DNA of 64,000 bases. Origin: Streptomyces gardneri (GTDB lineage: Bacteria; Actinomycetota; Actinomycetes; Streptomycetales; Streptomycetaceae). Under the pieces are notes generated by a model, which saw only the letters and a program-made list of their open reading frames with translations, did not search any database and was not told where the DNA came from. The position numbers were made by a program, and so were the translations under genes. Numbering within the stretch: the first letter of the stretch is position 1; the number at the start of each line of letters is the position of its first letter. Where the stretch lies: positions 1 through 64,000 of the forward strand of contig NZ_BJMN01000037.1 in NCBI RefSeq assembly GCF_006539185.1, written 5' to 3'. Positions 31,653 through 38,856 of this stretch are shown here, piece after piece.

Positions 31653-32306
31653 ATGGTGCGAGGCCGAGGCGTACGGGGGAAGTGGTGCGGGGCCCTGCTG
31701 CTGGCGGCGGCCCTGGCCGGCGGCGCGAGCGCGTGCGGGCCCGAGACGCCGCCCGCGCCGGGCGGACCGGCATCGGGGGCGACCGCGCCTCCGGCTCCGA
31801 GTGCGCCGGCCACGTCGGACACGTCGGACGCTGCGACCCGTACGCCCGACGCGAGTACGAGCCCGACCACGGGTACGAGCACGACCACCGGCACGAGCCC
31901 GACCACGGCCCCGAGTACGAGCCCGACATCGACCTCGACCGCTCCCCCCGGCGAGCCCCGGCCCGGCGAGGTCCTCGTCGAGGTGGTCGTCAACGGCGGC
32001 TTCGCCGGGGTCAGCAACCAGCTCGTCGTCCACTACGACGGCAGCTGGACCAGCCGCTCCGGCACCAGGCCGCCCCGCACCGGGCAGCAGACGCCCGCCG
32101 AGGCCGCCGAGCTGCGCGCCGCCCTGGAGGACCCGGCGTACGCGCGCGTCCCGAACCGGCCCACCGGGAGCCCGATCGCCGACGGGTTCCAGTACTTCAT
32201 CACGTACCGCCACCGCCTCGTCGTCTCGGGCGACGGCGAGCGCCCGCCGGCCCTCCAGCGCGTCTTCGCCGCCCTGCCGGAGGGCGGCCCGCCGACGAGC
32301 CCCTGA
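31653..32306 (+). CDS. Putative Ser/Thr-rich lipoprotein
   Basis: A 217-residue exported protein with a lipobox (LAGGASAC, Cys at about residue 28) after a hydrophobic signal segment. Residues 30-95 are almost entirely Thr, Ser, Pro and Ala (TSPTTGTSTTTGTSPTTAPST), as expected for a wall-spanning and possibly glycosylated linker. The folded C-terminal 110 residues (VEVVVNGGFAGVSNQLVVHYDGSW) resemble small actinobacterial lipoprotein domains of unknown role, possibly protealysin-inhibitor-like. ATG 31653 lies 6 nt after CATGCT. The sigma-factor operon begins 56 bp downstream, so it may be its reporter or effector. Confidence 0.8.
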   Translation: MVRGRGVRGKWCGALLLAAALAGGASACGPETPPAPGGPASGATAPPAPSAPATSDTSDAATRTPDASTSPTTGTSTTTGTSPTTAPSTSPTSTSTAPPGEPRPGEVLVEVVVNGGFAGVSNQLVVHYDGSWTSRSGTRPPRTGQQTPAEAAELRAALEDPAYARVPNRPTGSPIADGFQYFITYRHRLVVSGDGERPPALQRVFAALPEGGPPTSP

Positions 32307-32326
32307 GCCGGGGCTGCGGACCGCCG

Positions 32327-32355
32327 TGAACCGAACCGGGGTCCGTGCGCGATAG
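32327..32355 (+). promoter_or_regulatory. ECF-like promoter before sigma factor gene
   Basis: TGAACC (32327-32332) and CGATAG (32350-32355) are spaced 17 bp, resembling ECF-type -35 and -10 elements. The -10 ends 7 nt before GTG 32363, the same geometry as other leaderless-looking starts here, so the sigma factor may transcribe its own gene. Confidence 0.45.
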
Positions 32356-32362
32356 AGAGGGC

Positions 32363-32965
32363 GTGAGACTGTTGCGCCCCTCAGGGGCAGGCCCCGCAGG
32401 GGGAGACGAGGACGACGACGCGGCGCTGCTGCGCGCGGTCGCCCGGGGGGACAGCGAGGCGCTCGGCGTCCTCTACGACCGGCACGCGGGCTGGCTGCAC
32501 GCCCGGCTCGCCCGGCGCTGCCCGGACGAGGAGACCGTACGGGAGGTCCTCCAGGACACCTTCGTCACGGTCTGGCGCTCGGCCGGCACCCACCGGGGGC
32601 GGGGCGAGGCCGGCGGCTGGCTCTGGGTGATCGCGGCCCGGCGTCTGGTCGACGCCCAGCGGGTACGGGCCCGCGCCGACCGCGCCGCCGCGCCCGCGGA
32701 GCCCCCCGCCCCCGCCCCCTCCGCCGAGGAACGGGTGCTCGCCGGCCTGGAGTACGGGGAGGTGGGCGCCGCCCTCGACCGGATCTCGCCCGAACTCGCC
32801 GAGGTCCTGCGGGCGACCGTCGTCGACGGCCTGACGACCCGCGAGACCGCCCGGCTGCTCGGCATACCCGAAGGCACCGTCAAGACCCGCGCCCTGCGCG
32901 CCCGCCGCGAACTGCGCGCCGCCCTCGGCGCCGGCGGCCCGTACCCCCTGGGAGGCACCGCATGA
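32363..32965 (+). CDS. ECF-type RNA polymerase sigma factor
   Basis: A 200-residue sigma-70 family protein with region 2 (LLRAVARGDSEALGVLYDRHAGWLHARL, VREVLQDTFVTVWRSAG, WLWVIAARRLVDAQR) and region 4 (LDRISPELAEVLRATVVDGL, then TRETARLLGIPEGTVKTRALRARREL). No region 3 is present, as expected for the extracytoplasmic-function group. The GTG at 32363 is favoured by the promoter spacing; a GTG at 32345 would add six residues. The stop overlaps the ATG of the zinc-finger membrane protein (ATGA), the standard layout of a sigma factor with its anti-sigma factor. Confidence 0.93.
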   Translation: MRLLRPSGAGPAGGDEDDDAALLRAVARGDSEALGVLYDRHAGWLHARLARRCPDEETVREVLQDTFVTVWRSAGTHRGRGEAGGWLWVIAARRLVDAQRVRARADRAAAPAEPPAPAPSAEERVLAGLEYGEVGAALDRISPELAEVLRATVVDGLTTRETARLLGIPEGTVKTRALRARRELRAALGAGGPYPLGGTA

Positions 32966-33876
32966 CGTCCCCCAATTCGTCCCCCACGCCACCCCCGTGG
33001 CACGTCAGCGACGCGCTGGCGCTCCGGTACGCGGAGGGCGCCGCACCCGAGACGGACGCCTGGTCGCTGGAGAAGCACGTCGAGTCGTGCTCCCCCTGCG
33101 CGGGGCGCGTCTCGGCCGCCGTCCGCGCCGGAGCCGCGGGCCCGGCCCTGGCCGCCGTACGGGCGGATCTCCTGGCGGCCGTGGGACACCGCCCGGCACC
33201 GGCACCCACCCCCACTCCGGCGGCCGCATCCGTGTCCGCCGGCCATCCTCTCGGGCGCGGTGCGCGGCTCTGGTGGGCCGCCGGGCCCGCGCTGCGCGGC
33301 TCCTGGGTCGTGGCCGTGGCGCTCGTCCTCGGCGGCGCCTTCGCCCTGGCCTACGGCGCGGGGTTCCAGGGCGCGCGGAGCTGGCTGCTCGCCGCCTCCC
33401 CGGTCCTCCCGCTCGCCGGGGTCGCCGTCTCGTACGGACGCCATGCCGATCCGCTGTACGAGATCACCGCCGCGACCCCCTCCGGCGGGCTGCGGCTGCT
33501 CCTCACCCGTACCGCCGCCGTGCTCGCCGTCTGCGTACCGCTGCTGACCGCGGGCGGGGCGCTGCTGCCGCCGGTGGCCGGCTTCCCCGGGGCGGCCGCC
33601 TGGCTGCTGCCGGGGCTCGCGCTGACCCTGGCGACCCTCGCGCTCGGTTCCTTCGTCGGCTGCCGGGCGGCGGCCGCGACCCTCGCCGGCGGGTGGCTGC
33701 TCGCCGTGACGGGCCCGGTCCTCGGACAGCCGGGGACGGACCCGGGCGGCGCCGCCGTCCTCACCAGCTACTTCTCCGGCCCTGTCGCACAGGGGAGTTG
33801 GGCCGCCGCCGCTCTCGCCTGCGCCGCCCTGCTCGTGCTGCGGCGCCGTTCCTTCGACCACTTGGAGACCCGGTGA
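32962..33876 (+). CDS. Zinc-finger anti-sigma factor fused to six-TM domain
   Basis: A 304-residue membrane protein. The cytoplasmic N terminus carries the ZAS-type HX3CX2C motif in LEKHVESCSPC (residues about 39-46), as in zf-HC2 anti-sigma factors that hold ECF sigma factors inactive. Most such proteins have one membrane helix, but here about six hydrophobic segments follow (residues 110-300), resembling an ABC-2-type permease. The sigma gene overlaps upstream and the ATPase gene overlaps downstream (GTGA), so this protein may both bind the sigma factor and form part of the transporter it controls. That dual role is inference. Confidence 0.85.
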   Translation: MTSPNSSPTPPPWHVSDALALRYAEGAAPETDAWSLEKHVESCSPCAGRVSAAVRAGAAGPALAAVRADLLAAVGHRPAPAPTPTPAAASVSAGHPLGRGARLWWAAGPALRGSWVVAVALVLGGAFALAYGAGFQGARSWLLAASPVLPLAGVAVSYGRHADPLYEITAATPSGGLRLLLTRTAAVLAVCVPLLTAGGALLPPVAGFPGAAAWLLPGLALTLATLALGSFVGCRAAAATLAGGWLLAVTGPVLGQPGTDPGGAAVLTSYFSGPVAQGSWAAAALACAALLVLRRRSFDHLETR

Positions 33877-34688
33877 ACCAGCCCGCCACGGTCGCGGTGA
33901 CCGGACTGACCGTCCGGCACCGCCGCACCGTCGCCCTCGACGCGCTCGACCTGTCGCTCTCCCCCGGCATCCACGGCCTCCTCGGCCCGAACGGCGCCGG
34001 GAAGACCTCGCTCATCCGGGTCCTCGCGACCGTCGCCGCGCCCGCCTCCGGGCGGGTGGAGCTGCTCGGCGGGGACGTCGGGAGCCACGGCGAGCGCACC
34101 GCGATCCGGCGCCGACTGGGCTATCTGCCCCAGGAGTTCGGCTGCTACCCGGCGTTCACGGTCCGCGAGTTCGTCGCGTACGTGGCCTGGCTGAAGGAGG
34201 TGCCCGCGGACCGGGCAGCGGCGGCCGTGGAGCGGGCCGTCGAGCGCGTCGGGCTCGCCGACCGGATCGACGCACGGATGAAGACGCTCTCGGGCGGCAT
34301 GGTCCGGCGGGCGGGCATCGCCCAGGCGATCGTGAACGAACCGGAGCTGCTGCTGCTCGACGAGCCGACGGCCGGCCTCGACCCGGAGCAGCGGGTCGAC
34401 TTCCGCGCGCTGCTGCGGGAGCTCGGCACGGAGGCGACGGTGGTGGTCTCCACGCACCTGGTGGAGGACGTGGCCGCGGCCTGCACCGATGTCGCGCTGA
34501 TCGAGTCGGGAGTGCTCGCCTTCCGCGGCACGACCGCGGAACTCGCCGCGCTCGGGGGCGAGTCGGGGGATCCGGGCGACTCGACGACGAACGCGATCGA
34601 GCGCGGCTACACCGCCGCCCTGCGCGCCCACCGCGACCGCCTCGCCGCACGCCCCGCCGGACAGCGCGCGAAGGAGTCGCTCCGATGA
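33873..34688 (+). CDS. ABC transporter ATP-binding protein (exporter type)
   Basis: A 271-residue ATPase with Walker A GPNGAGKTS, the Q-loop YLPQEFG, signature LSGGMVRRAGIAQA, Walker B LLLLDEPTAGLD and the switch histidine in VVSTHLVED. The sequence type is that of ABC-2 exporters (drug, antibiotic or lipid). The GTG start at 33873 overlaps the stop of the anti-sigma gene. The end of the coding sequence (KESLR then stop) lies in the first copy of a 19-bp direct repeat that is duplicated before the next gene. Confidence 0.95.
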   Translation: MNQPATVAVTGLTVRHRRTVALDALDLSLSPGIHGLLGPNGAGKTSLIRVLATVAAPASGRVELLGGDVGSHGERTAIRRRLGYLPQEFGCYPAFTVREFVAYVAWLKEVPADRAAAAVERAVERVGLADRIDARMKTLSGGMVRRAGIAQAIVNEPELLLLDEPTAGLDPEQRVDFRALLRELGTEATVVVSTHLVEDVAAACTDVALIESGVLAFRGTTAELAALGGESGDPGDSTTNAIERGYTAALRAHRDRLAARPAGQRAKESLR

Positions 34689-34733
34689 CGCCGACACCCG
34701 CCCGGACCCTCCCCAAGGAGTCGCTCCGATGAC
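34671..34733 (+). other. 44-bp-spaced duplication forming a 15-codon mini-ORF
   Basis: AAGGAGTCGCTCCGATGAC is repeated exactly at 34671-34689 and 34715-34733. Each copy contains a ribosome site and an ATGA. The first ATGA joins the ATPase stop to a mini-ORF (34685-34732; MTPTPARTLPKESLR), and the second joins the mini-ORF stop to the permease ATG. Only the second copy opens a real gene. Confidence 0.8.
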
Positions 34734-36054
34734 CACGACCCTCACCCCGCCCCGCGCGGAGAAGCCGGCGCCCGCACGCGCGCCCGCCCCGCTCCGCACC
34801 GAGCTGCGGCGCGGCCTCGGGCCGTGGACCGGCGCCGCCGTCGCACTCACCGTTTTCGTCACGATGTACGGCAAGGGGCTCGGCTGGCAGGGACGTTGGG
34901 CCGACGCGACGAACCTGCTGCACGTCGTCGCCGGCCTCCTCTGCGGGCCCCTCGCGCTCGCCGCGGGCTGCTGGCAGGGCGGCCGGGACCGGCGACGGCG
35001 GACGACAGAGCTGTGGGAGTCCGTCCCCCGCTCCCCGCTGCGCCGCCTCTTGGTCTCCGTGGCGCCCTCCGCACTCTGGCCCGCCGCCGGGCTGCTGCTC
35101 GCCGACGCCGTCTGTCTGCTCGCCACCTGGCCGTACGTCTCCGCGGGGCGCCCCTTCCTCGAACTCCTCGCCGCCGACGCGGTCGCCGTCGCCGCCCTCG
35201 GCGCGCTCGGCCATCTCGCCGGGCGGGTCGCCCGGTGGCGGCTGACGGCCCCGCTGCTCGGGATCGTCGGATACGTCGCCCTCGGGCTCGCCGCCTACAC
35301 GGAGGGCACCGCGCGCTGGCTCGGCCCGGCGGGCGAGCACCAGTTCTCCTGGGACCGGCCGGTGTGGTGGTACGGCCCGGTGTCGATGGCGTGGACGGCG
35401 GGGCTCACGCTCGCCGTACTCCTCGCGTACGGGCTGCGTCCGGCCCGCCTGAGGGTGCTCGCCCTGGTCCCGCTGGCCGTCGCGGTCGCCGCCGCCGGCC
35501 TGATCCTGCGGCTGCCGCAGGATCAGGGACCGTGGCGACCGGACCCGGCCCTGTCCCGGCAGATCTGCGACGACGGCACGCCGCAGATCTGTCTGACGGC
35601 CGTGGACGAGGCACTGCTGCCCGAGGTGTCGGCGGCCCTCGCCCCGCTGAACAGCCGCCTCAAGGGAATGCCGGGCGCCCCTGCCCGCTGGGTGGGCGGC
35701 ATCAGCGGACCCGCTCTCCCCGGCGACATCGAGCTGCCCAGCCCCCGGCAGGACGCGGTGCGTAACCGGCTCGTACGCCCTGATCTGTATCTCAACTCGG
35801 CGGTGAACTGGCTGTTCTCGGACACGTGCCAGGATGGTGACGGCGCGGGCCCCAACGCCGAGCGGTCGTGGGCCATCCACCTCGCCGTCACCGAGTGGCT
35901 GGCGCCGACCCCGGACGACTACGGCCCCGACACCACCGGCGCCCAGCCCTACATCGACCGGCTGGACGCCAAGTCCCCGGCCGAACAGCGCGACTACCTG
36001 ACCCGCTACCTGGCAGCGAACACCTGCCGCCCGGACGAGGTGCCGATCCCGTGA
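34729..36054 (+). CDS. ABC transporter membrane protein with extracellular C-terminal domain
   Basis: A 441-residue membrane protein with about six hydrophobic segments in the first 265 residues (VALTVFVTMYG, VVAGLLCGPLALAAGCW, SVAPSALWPAAGLLL, LLGIVGYVALGLAAY, MAWTAGLTLAVLLAYG, LALVPLAVAVAAAGLIL). A roughly 175-residue hydrophilic C-terminal domain with four cysteines follows (QICDDGTPQICL, SDTCQDG, ANTCRPDE), which would lie outside the cell and may form disulfides. The domain is not recognised. ATG 34729 has AAGGAG upstream in the second copy of the direct repeat. Its stop overlaps the GTG of a second membrane protein. Confidence 0.85.
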   Translation: MTTTLTPPRAEKPAPARAPAPLRTELRRGLGPWTGAAVALTVFVTMYGKGLGWQGRWADATNLLHVVAGLLCGPLALAAGCWQGGRDRRRRTTELWESVPRSPLRRLLVSVAPSALWPAAGLLLADAVCLLATWPYVSAGRPFLELLAADAVAVAALGALGHLAGRVARWRLTAPLLGIVGYVALGLAAYTEGTARWLGPAGEHQFSWDRPVWWYGPVSMAWTAGLTLAVLLAYGLRPARLRVLALVPLAVAVAAAGLILRLPQDQGPWRPDPALSRQICDDGTPQICLTAVDEALLPEVSAALAPLNSRLKGMPGAPARWVGGISGPALPGDIELPSPRQDAVRNRLVRPDLYLNSAVNWLFSDTCQDGDGAGPNAERSWAIHLAVTEWLAPTPDDYGPDTTGAQPYIDRLDAKSPAEQRDYLTRYLAANTCRPDEVPIP

Positions 36055-36665
36055 GGCTCCCCCCGCAGGCCCTCTACCTGCGCTCCCGCGGCCTGCCCGG
36101 CGCGCTGGCCGCCCTGCTCGGCACGGCGGCGGCCGCCGCCTGGGCGGCCTGGTGGCTGGTGTCGCTGCCGGACTTCGACCACACGGCGCGGCTGCCGGTC
36201 GTGGTCCTCGGGCCGCTGCTCGCGGCGGGCGTGATCGGGACGAGCCTGCACACGCCGAGCGACGAGCTGGACCGTACGGCGGTACGGGCCTGGTGGCCGC
36301 GCCGTCTCGTCCACGTCCTCGCCCCGACCGCGCTCGCCGTGGCGCTGCTCGCCCTCGCGCTGCCGGGGCACGCCGAGGAGTTCGGCGCACCCGCCGCCGT
36401 GCGCAACACGCTGGGCCTGATGGGCGTGGCGGCGGGCGCCACGACCCTCCTCGGCGCCCGGCTGAGCTGGCTGCCGCCGACCTTCTACGCCGGCGTCGTC
36501 TACCTGGCGGCCCCCGCCGGCGCGGAGGGCGGCGCGGTCTGGTGGGCCTGGGTGACGCGCCCGGGCCCGGAGGGCGAGGCGTGGGCGGTCGCCGCCGTCG
36601 CCTTCGCGGCGGGGGCGGCGCTGTACGCGTGGCGGGGCTCCCGGCGCACGACCGGCGAGGCCTGA
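36051..36665 (+). CDS. Second membrane subunit of the sigma-linked ABC transporter
   Basis: A 204-residue protein with about six hydrophobic segments (LAALLGTAAAAAWAAWWLV, LPVVVLGPLLAAGVIG, LVHVLAPTALAVALLALALPG and others) and little hydrophilic sequence. GTG start at 36051 overlaps the upstream stop (GTGA). It is the last gene of a five-gene chain (sigma factor, anti-sigma, ATPase, two permeases) in which every junction but one is a stop/start overlap. A convergent terminator follows. Confidence 0.85.
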   Translation: MRLPPQALYLRSRGLPGALAALLGTAAAAAWAAWWLVSLPDFDHTARLPVVVLGPLLAAGVIGTSLHTPSDELDRTAVRAWWPRRLVHVLAPTALAVALLALALPGHAEEFGAPAAVRNTLGLMGVAAGATTLLGARLSWLPPTFYAGVVYLAAPAGAEGGAVWWAWVTRPGPEGEAWAVAAVAFAAGAALYAWRGSRRTTGEA

Positions 36666-36697
36666 GAGCCCGAAGGGCACGACCCGAAGCCCGAGCC

Positions 36698-36715
36698 CTT
36701 GGGGCGAGCCCCAAG
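36698..36715. terminator. Bidirectional terminator
   Basis: CTTGGGG and CCCCAAG enclose a CGAG tetraloop between the transporter operon and the convergent TetR gene, 6 bp from the TetR stop codon. Confidence 0.7.
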
Positions 36716-36721
36716 CCCTCC

Positions 36722-37282
36722 CTACCTGAGCAGCCAGTCCCTGGTCAGCGCGTTCATCTCGGCGGGGGTGCGCCCTCCGTGGTCGACCGCGATGAAGTGG
36801 TCGGCGACGCGCAGCGAGAAGACGATCAGGCAACGGACCTCGACGTCGTCCTCGTCGGCGCAGAAGGTCCGGAAGAGCGAACGCAGGTACTCCATGCGCC
36901 GGTTGTCGGTGCGGCGGAGGCGCCCGGCGACGGCCTCGTCGCGCCGGGCCCAGTCGCGGACGGCGAGGTCGACGGTGAGGCCGGTCACCGGCCCGTCGGC
37001 GACGTTCTGGACGAACTCGAAGAGCCGGCCGAGCTTGGTGCGGGCGTCTCCCCCGCCGCTCTCGATCCGCTCGATCACCGCGTCGGCGACCTCGCGCTCC
37101 CAGGTGTCGAGCATCTCGGCGAGCAGGGCGTCGCGGTTGGCGAAGTACCCGTAGAAGCCGCCCTTGCTGACACCGAGGGCCTGGGCCAGGGGTTCGATGC
37201 GCACGGCCTCCGGGCCGCCCTGCGCGAGCGCGCGGAGGCCCTCCTCGATCCACCGGCCGCGCGGTGTGCGGATCGCGCCCAT
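36722..37282 (-). CDS. TetR-family regulator
   Basis: A 186-residue repressor with the N-terminal helix-turn-helix in residues 8-55 (RWIEEGLRALAQGGPEAVRI, then LAQALGVSKGGFYGYFANRDAL) and a ligand-binding domain that includes FVQNVADGPVTGLTVDLAVRDWAR. ATG 37282 (reverse strand) is chosen by alignment to the usual TetR length; an in-frame GTG/ATG form from 37315 adds 11 unlikely residues. The divergent promoter region carries two matching palindromes, so it probably controls itself and the DUF2867-like gene. Confidence 0.93.
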   Translation of the reverse strand: MGAIRTPRGRWIEEGLRALAQGGPEAVRIEPLAQALGVSKGGFYGYFANRDALLAEMLDTWEREVADAVIERIESGGGDARTKLGRLFEFVQNVADGPVTGLTVDLAVRDWARRDEAVAGRLRRTDNRRMEYLRSLFRTFCADEDDVEVRCLIVFSLRVADHFIAVDHGGRTPAEMNALTRDWLLR

Positions 37283-37320
37283 GGTGTGTCCCTCCTCACC
37301 TCGCCGCTTCTCCACCCGAC

Positions 37321-37371
37321 TATACGGTGCCGTACAGACGGGTCTACGCTTGATCTATACGCCACCGTATA
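37321..37371. promoter_or_regulatory. Two TetR-type operators
   Basis: TATACGGTGCCGTACA (37321-37336) and TATACGCCACCGTATA (37356-37371) share arms TATACG and CGTAYA and are centred 35 bp apart. The second has perfect 6-bp arms. Both lie between the TetR start and the DUF2867-like start, where binding would block both promoters. Confidence 0.75.
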
Positions 37372-37410
37372 AATGCTGGCCGGGCGTAGAACCGACGAAG
37401 GAGCAGGGGC

Positions 37411-38025
37411 ATGACCATGAGACTTCCCCGCACCGCGCACACGTCCCGCCCCTGGCGGATCCACGAGTTCGCGGACGACTTCCAGGTGGAGGACGTGTGG
37501 GCACTGCCCGTGACGGGTGGACCCGACGAACTCGACCGTCTCGTCAGGCAGTTCACGAACGACGACAGGACCGCCCTCTCCTCCCCCGTGGTGCGCGTGC
37601 TCTTCGCGATCCGCTGGAAGCTGGGAGCCCTGCTCGGCCTGGACAAGCCGGACGCCGGCCTGAACTCACGGGTGGGCTCGCTCCGGGAGCGGCTGCCGGA
37701 GGACCTGCGCGCGGGGACGCGCGGGCCCGACCTGCGGGCGGTGCCGTTCACGTCGGTCTACCAGACCCGCCAGGAGTGGGTGGCGGAGAGCGCCAACCGG
37801 ACCGTGCACGCGGTGATGCACATCAGCTGGGTCCCGGACCCCACCCCGGACGACCCCACCCGCCACCGCGCCCGGATGGCCGTCCTGGTGAAGCCCAACG
37901 GCCTGCTCGGCGCGGTCTACATGGCGGGGATCAAGCCCTTCCGGTACCTGGGCGTGTACCCGAAGCTGCTGAGCTCGATCGGCCGGGAGTGGGAGGCGGG
38001 CAGGACGGCGAAGGCGACGGCCTGA
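37411..38025 (+). CDS. DUF2867-like protein
   Basis: A 204-residue protein with SRPWRIHEFADDFQVEDVWALP at the start, DPTRHRARMAVLVKPNGLLG and a C-terminal YMAGIKPFRYLGVYPKLLSSI, resembling DUF2867 domains that are also found fused to nucleoside-diphosphate-sugar epimerases. No catalytic motif is evident. The last helix region is amphipathic and could contact the membrane. ATG 37411 has AAGGAGCAGG upstream. It is divergent from a TetR gene with two operators in between, so it is probably the TetR target and inducible by an unknown ligand. Confidence 0.8.
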   Translation: MTMRLPRTAHTSRPWRIHEFADDFQVEDVWALPVTGGPDELDRLVRQFTNDDRTALSSPVVRVLFAIRWKLGALLGLDKPDAGLNSRVGSLRERLPEDLRAGTRGPDLRAVPFTSVYQTRQEWVAESANRTVHAVMHISWVPDPTPDDPTRHRARMAVLVKPNGLLGAVYMAGIKPFRYLGVYPKLLSSIGREWEAGRTAKATA

Positions 38026-38055
38026 AGACCCCGGCCGGGGCGGAGAAGGCCCCCG

Positions 38056-38697
38056 TCACCCCCGCGGCGCCACCATCTCCGCGTACCGCCGCTCCAGGAA
38101 GGACCGGACGCGCGCGGGCATGTCCATCGACTCCGGGTCGAGGGCCCACTGGATCTGCAGCCCGTCCATGACGGCGAGGTGCTCCTGCCCGACGGCCCGG
38201 CAGTCGATGTCGGCGCGCAGCTCCCCGCGCCGCACGGCCTCCTCCAGGAGTTCGACCGTGTGCCGGAGCACGCGCGCGTAGCGCTCCTTGAAGTACTGGT
38301 GGGCGGGGTGGCCGACGTTGCCGGACTCACCCACCAGGACGTTGTACATCCGGACGATGCCGGGGCGCCGGGTGTTCTCCTCGATCAGCGCGACCAGGGT
38401 CTCCAGGTAGGCCGCGTACGACTCGGGCTCGACGCTGAACAGCCGCTCCACGTCGTGCTGTTCGCTCTGCCCGAGGACCGAGAGGAGCAGGTCCTCCTTG
38501 CTGCGGAAGTGGTGCAGCAGTCCGCCCTGGGTGATCCCGCAGTCGTTGGCGATCCGGGCCAGCGAGGAGGCGTGGAAGCCCCAGCGCCCGAAGTGGTCGA
38601 CGGCGGTGTCCAGGATCTTCTGGCGGCGCGCGTCACCGACCGCGTAGCTGCCCCGGCCTGCGGATCCACGAGGCGTCGATTCCTTCTTCTCCGGCAT
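38056..38697 (-). CDS. TetR-family regulator beside GH3 gene
   Basis: A 213-residue regulator with helix-turn-helix at about residues 24-68 (RRQKILDTAVDHFGRWGFHA, then RIANDCGITQGGLLHHFRSKEDL). The sequence resembles regulators of sugar or betaine-type genes, with TetR_C_6-like features (NTRRPGIVRMYNVLVGE, RRGELRADIDCRAVGQEHLAVMDGLQIQW). ATG 38697 (reverse strand). It is divergent from the GH3 gene with one 18-bp inverted repeat in between. The ligand may be a sugar derived from GH3 action; this is inference. Confidence 0.92.
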   Translation of the reverse strand: MPEKKESTPRGSAGRGSYAVGDARRQKILDTAVDHFGRWGFHASSLARIANDCGITQGGLLHHFRSKEDLLLSVLGQSEQHDVERLFSVEPESYAAYLETLVALIEENTRRPGIVRMYNVLVGESGNVGHPAHQYFKERYARVLRHTVELLEEAVRRGELRADIDCRAVGQEHLAVMDGLQIQWALDPESMDMPARVRSFLERRYAEMVAPRG

Positions 38698-38785
38698 GCG
38701 CCCCACCCTACGGGGACGCCTTCCCGGGGCCGGATCCCCGCCCCGAAAGGACCTTTCGACCTGTGACCCAGGACACATTCCAGAA

Positions 38786-38803
38786 ACCTAGTGGTCACTC
38801 GGT
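38786..38803. promoter_or_regulatory. Operator-like inverted repeat, TetR/GH3
   Basis: ACCTAGTGGTCACTCGGT has 8-bp arms with one mismatch around a central GT. It lies 54 bp before the GH3 ATG and 89 bp before the TetR ATG. Confidence 0.6.
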
Positions 38804-38856
38804 TTTCGCACTTAGCCTGACGCCGTCATCCGGCCACGCAAGCAGGGACGTACGCC

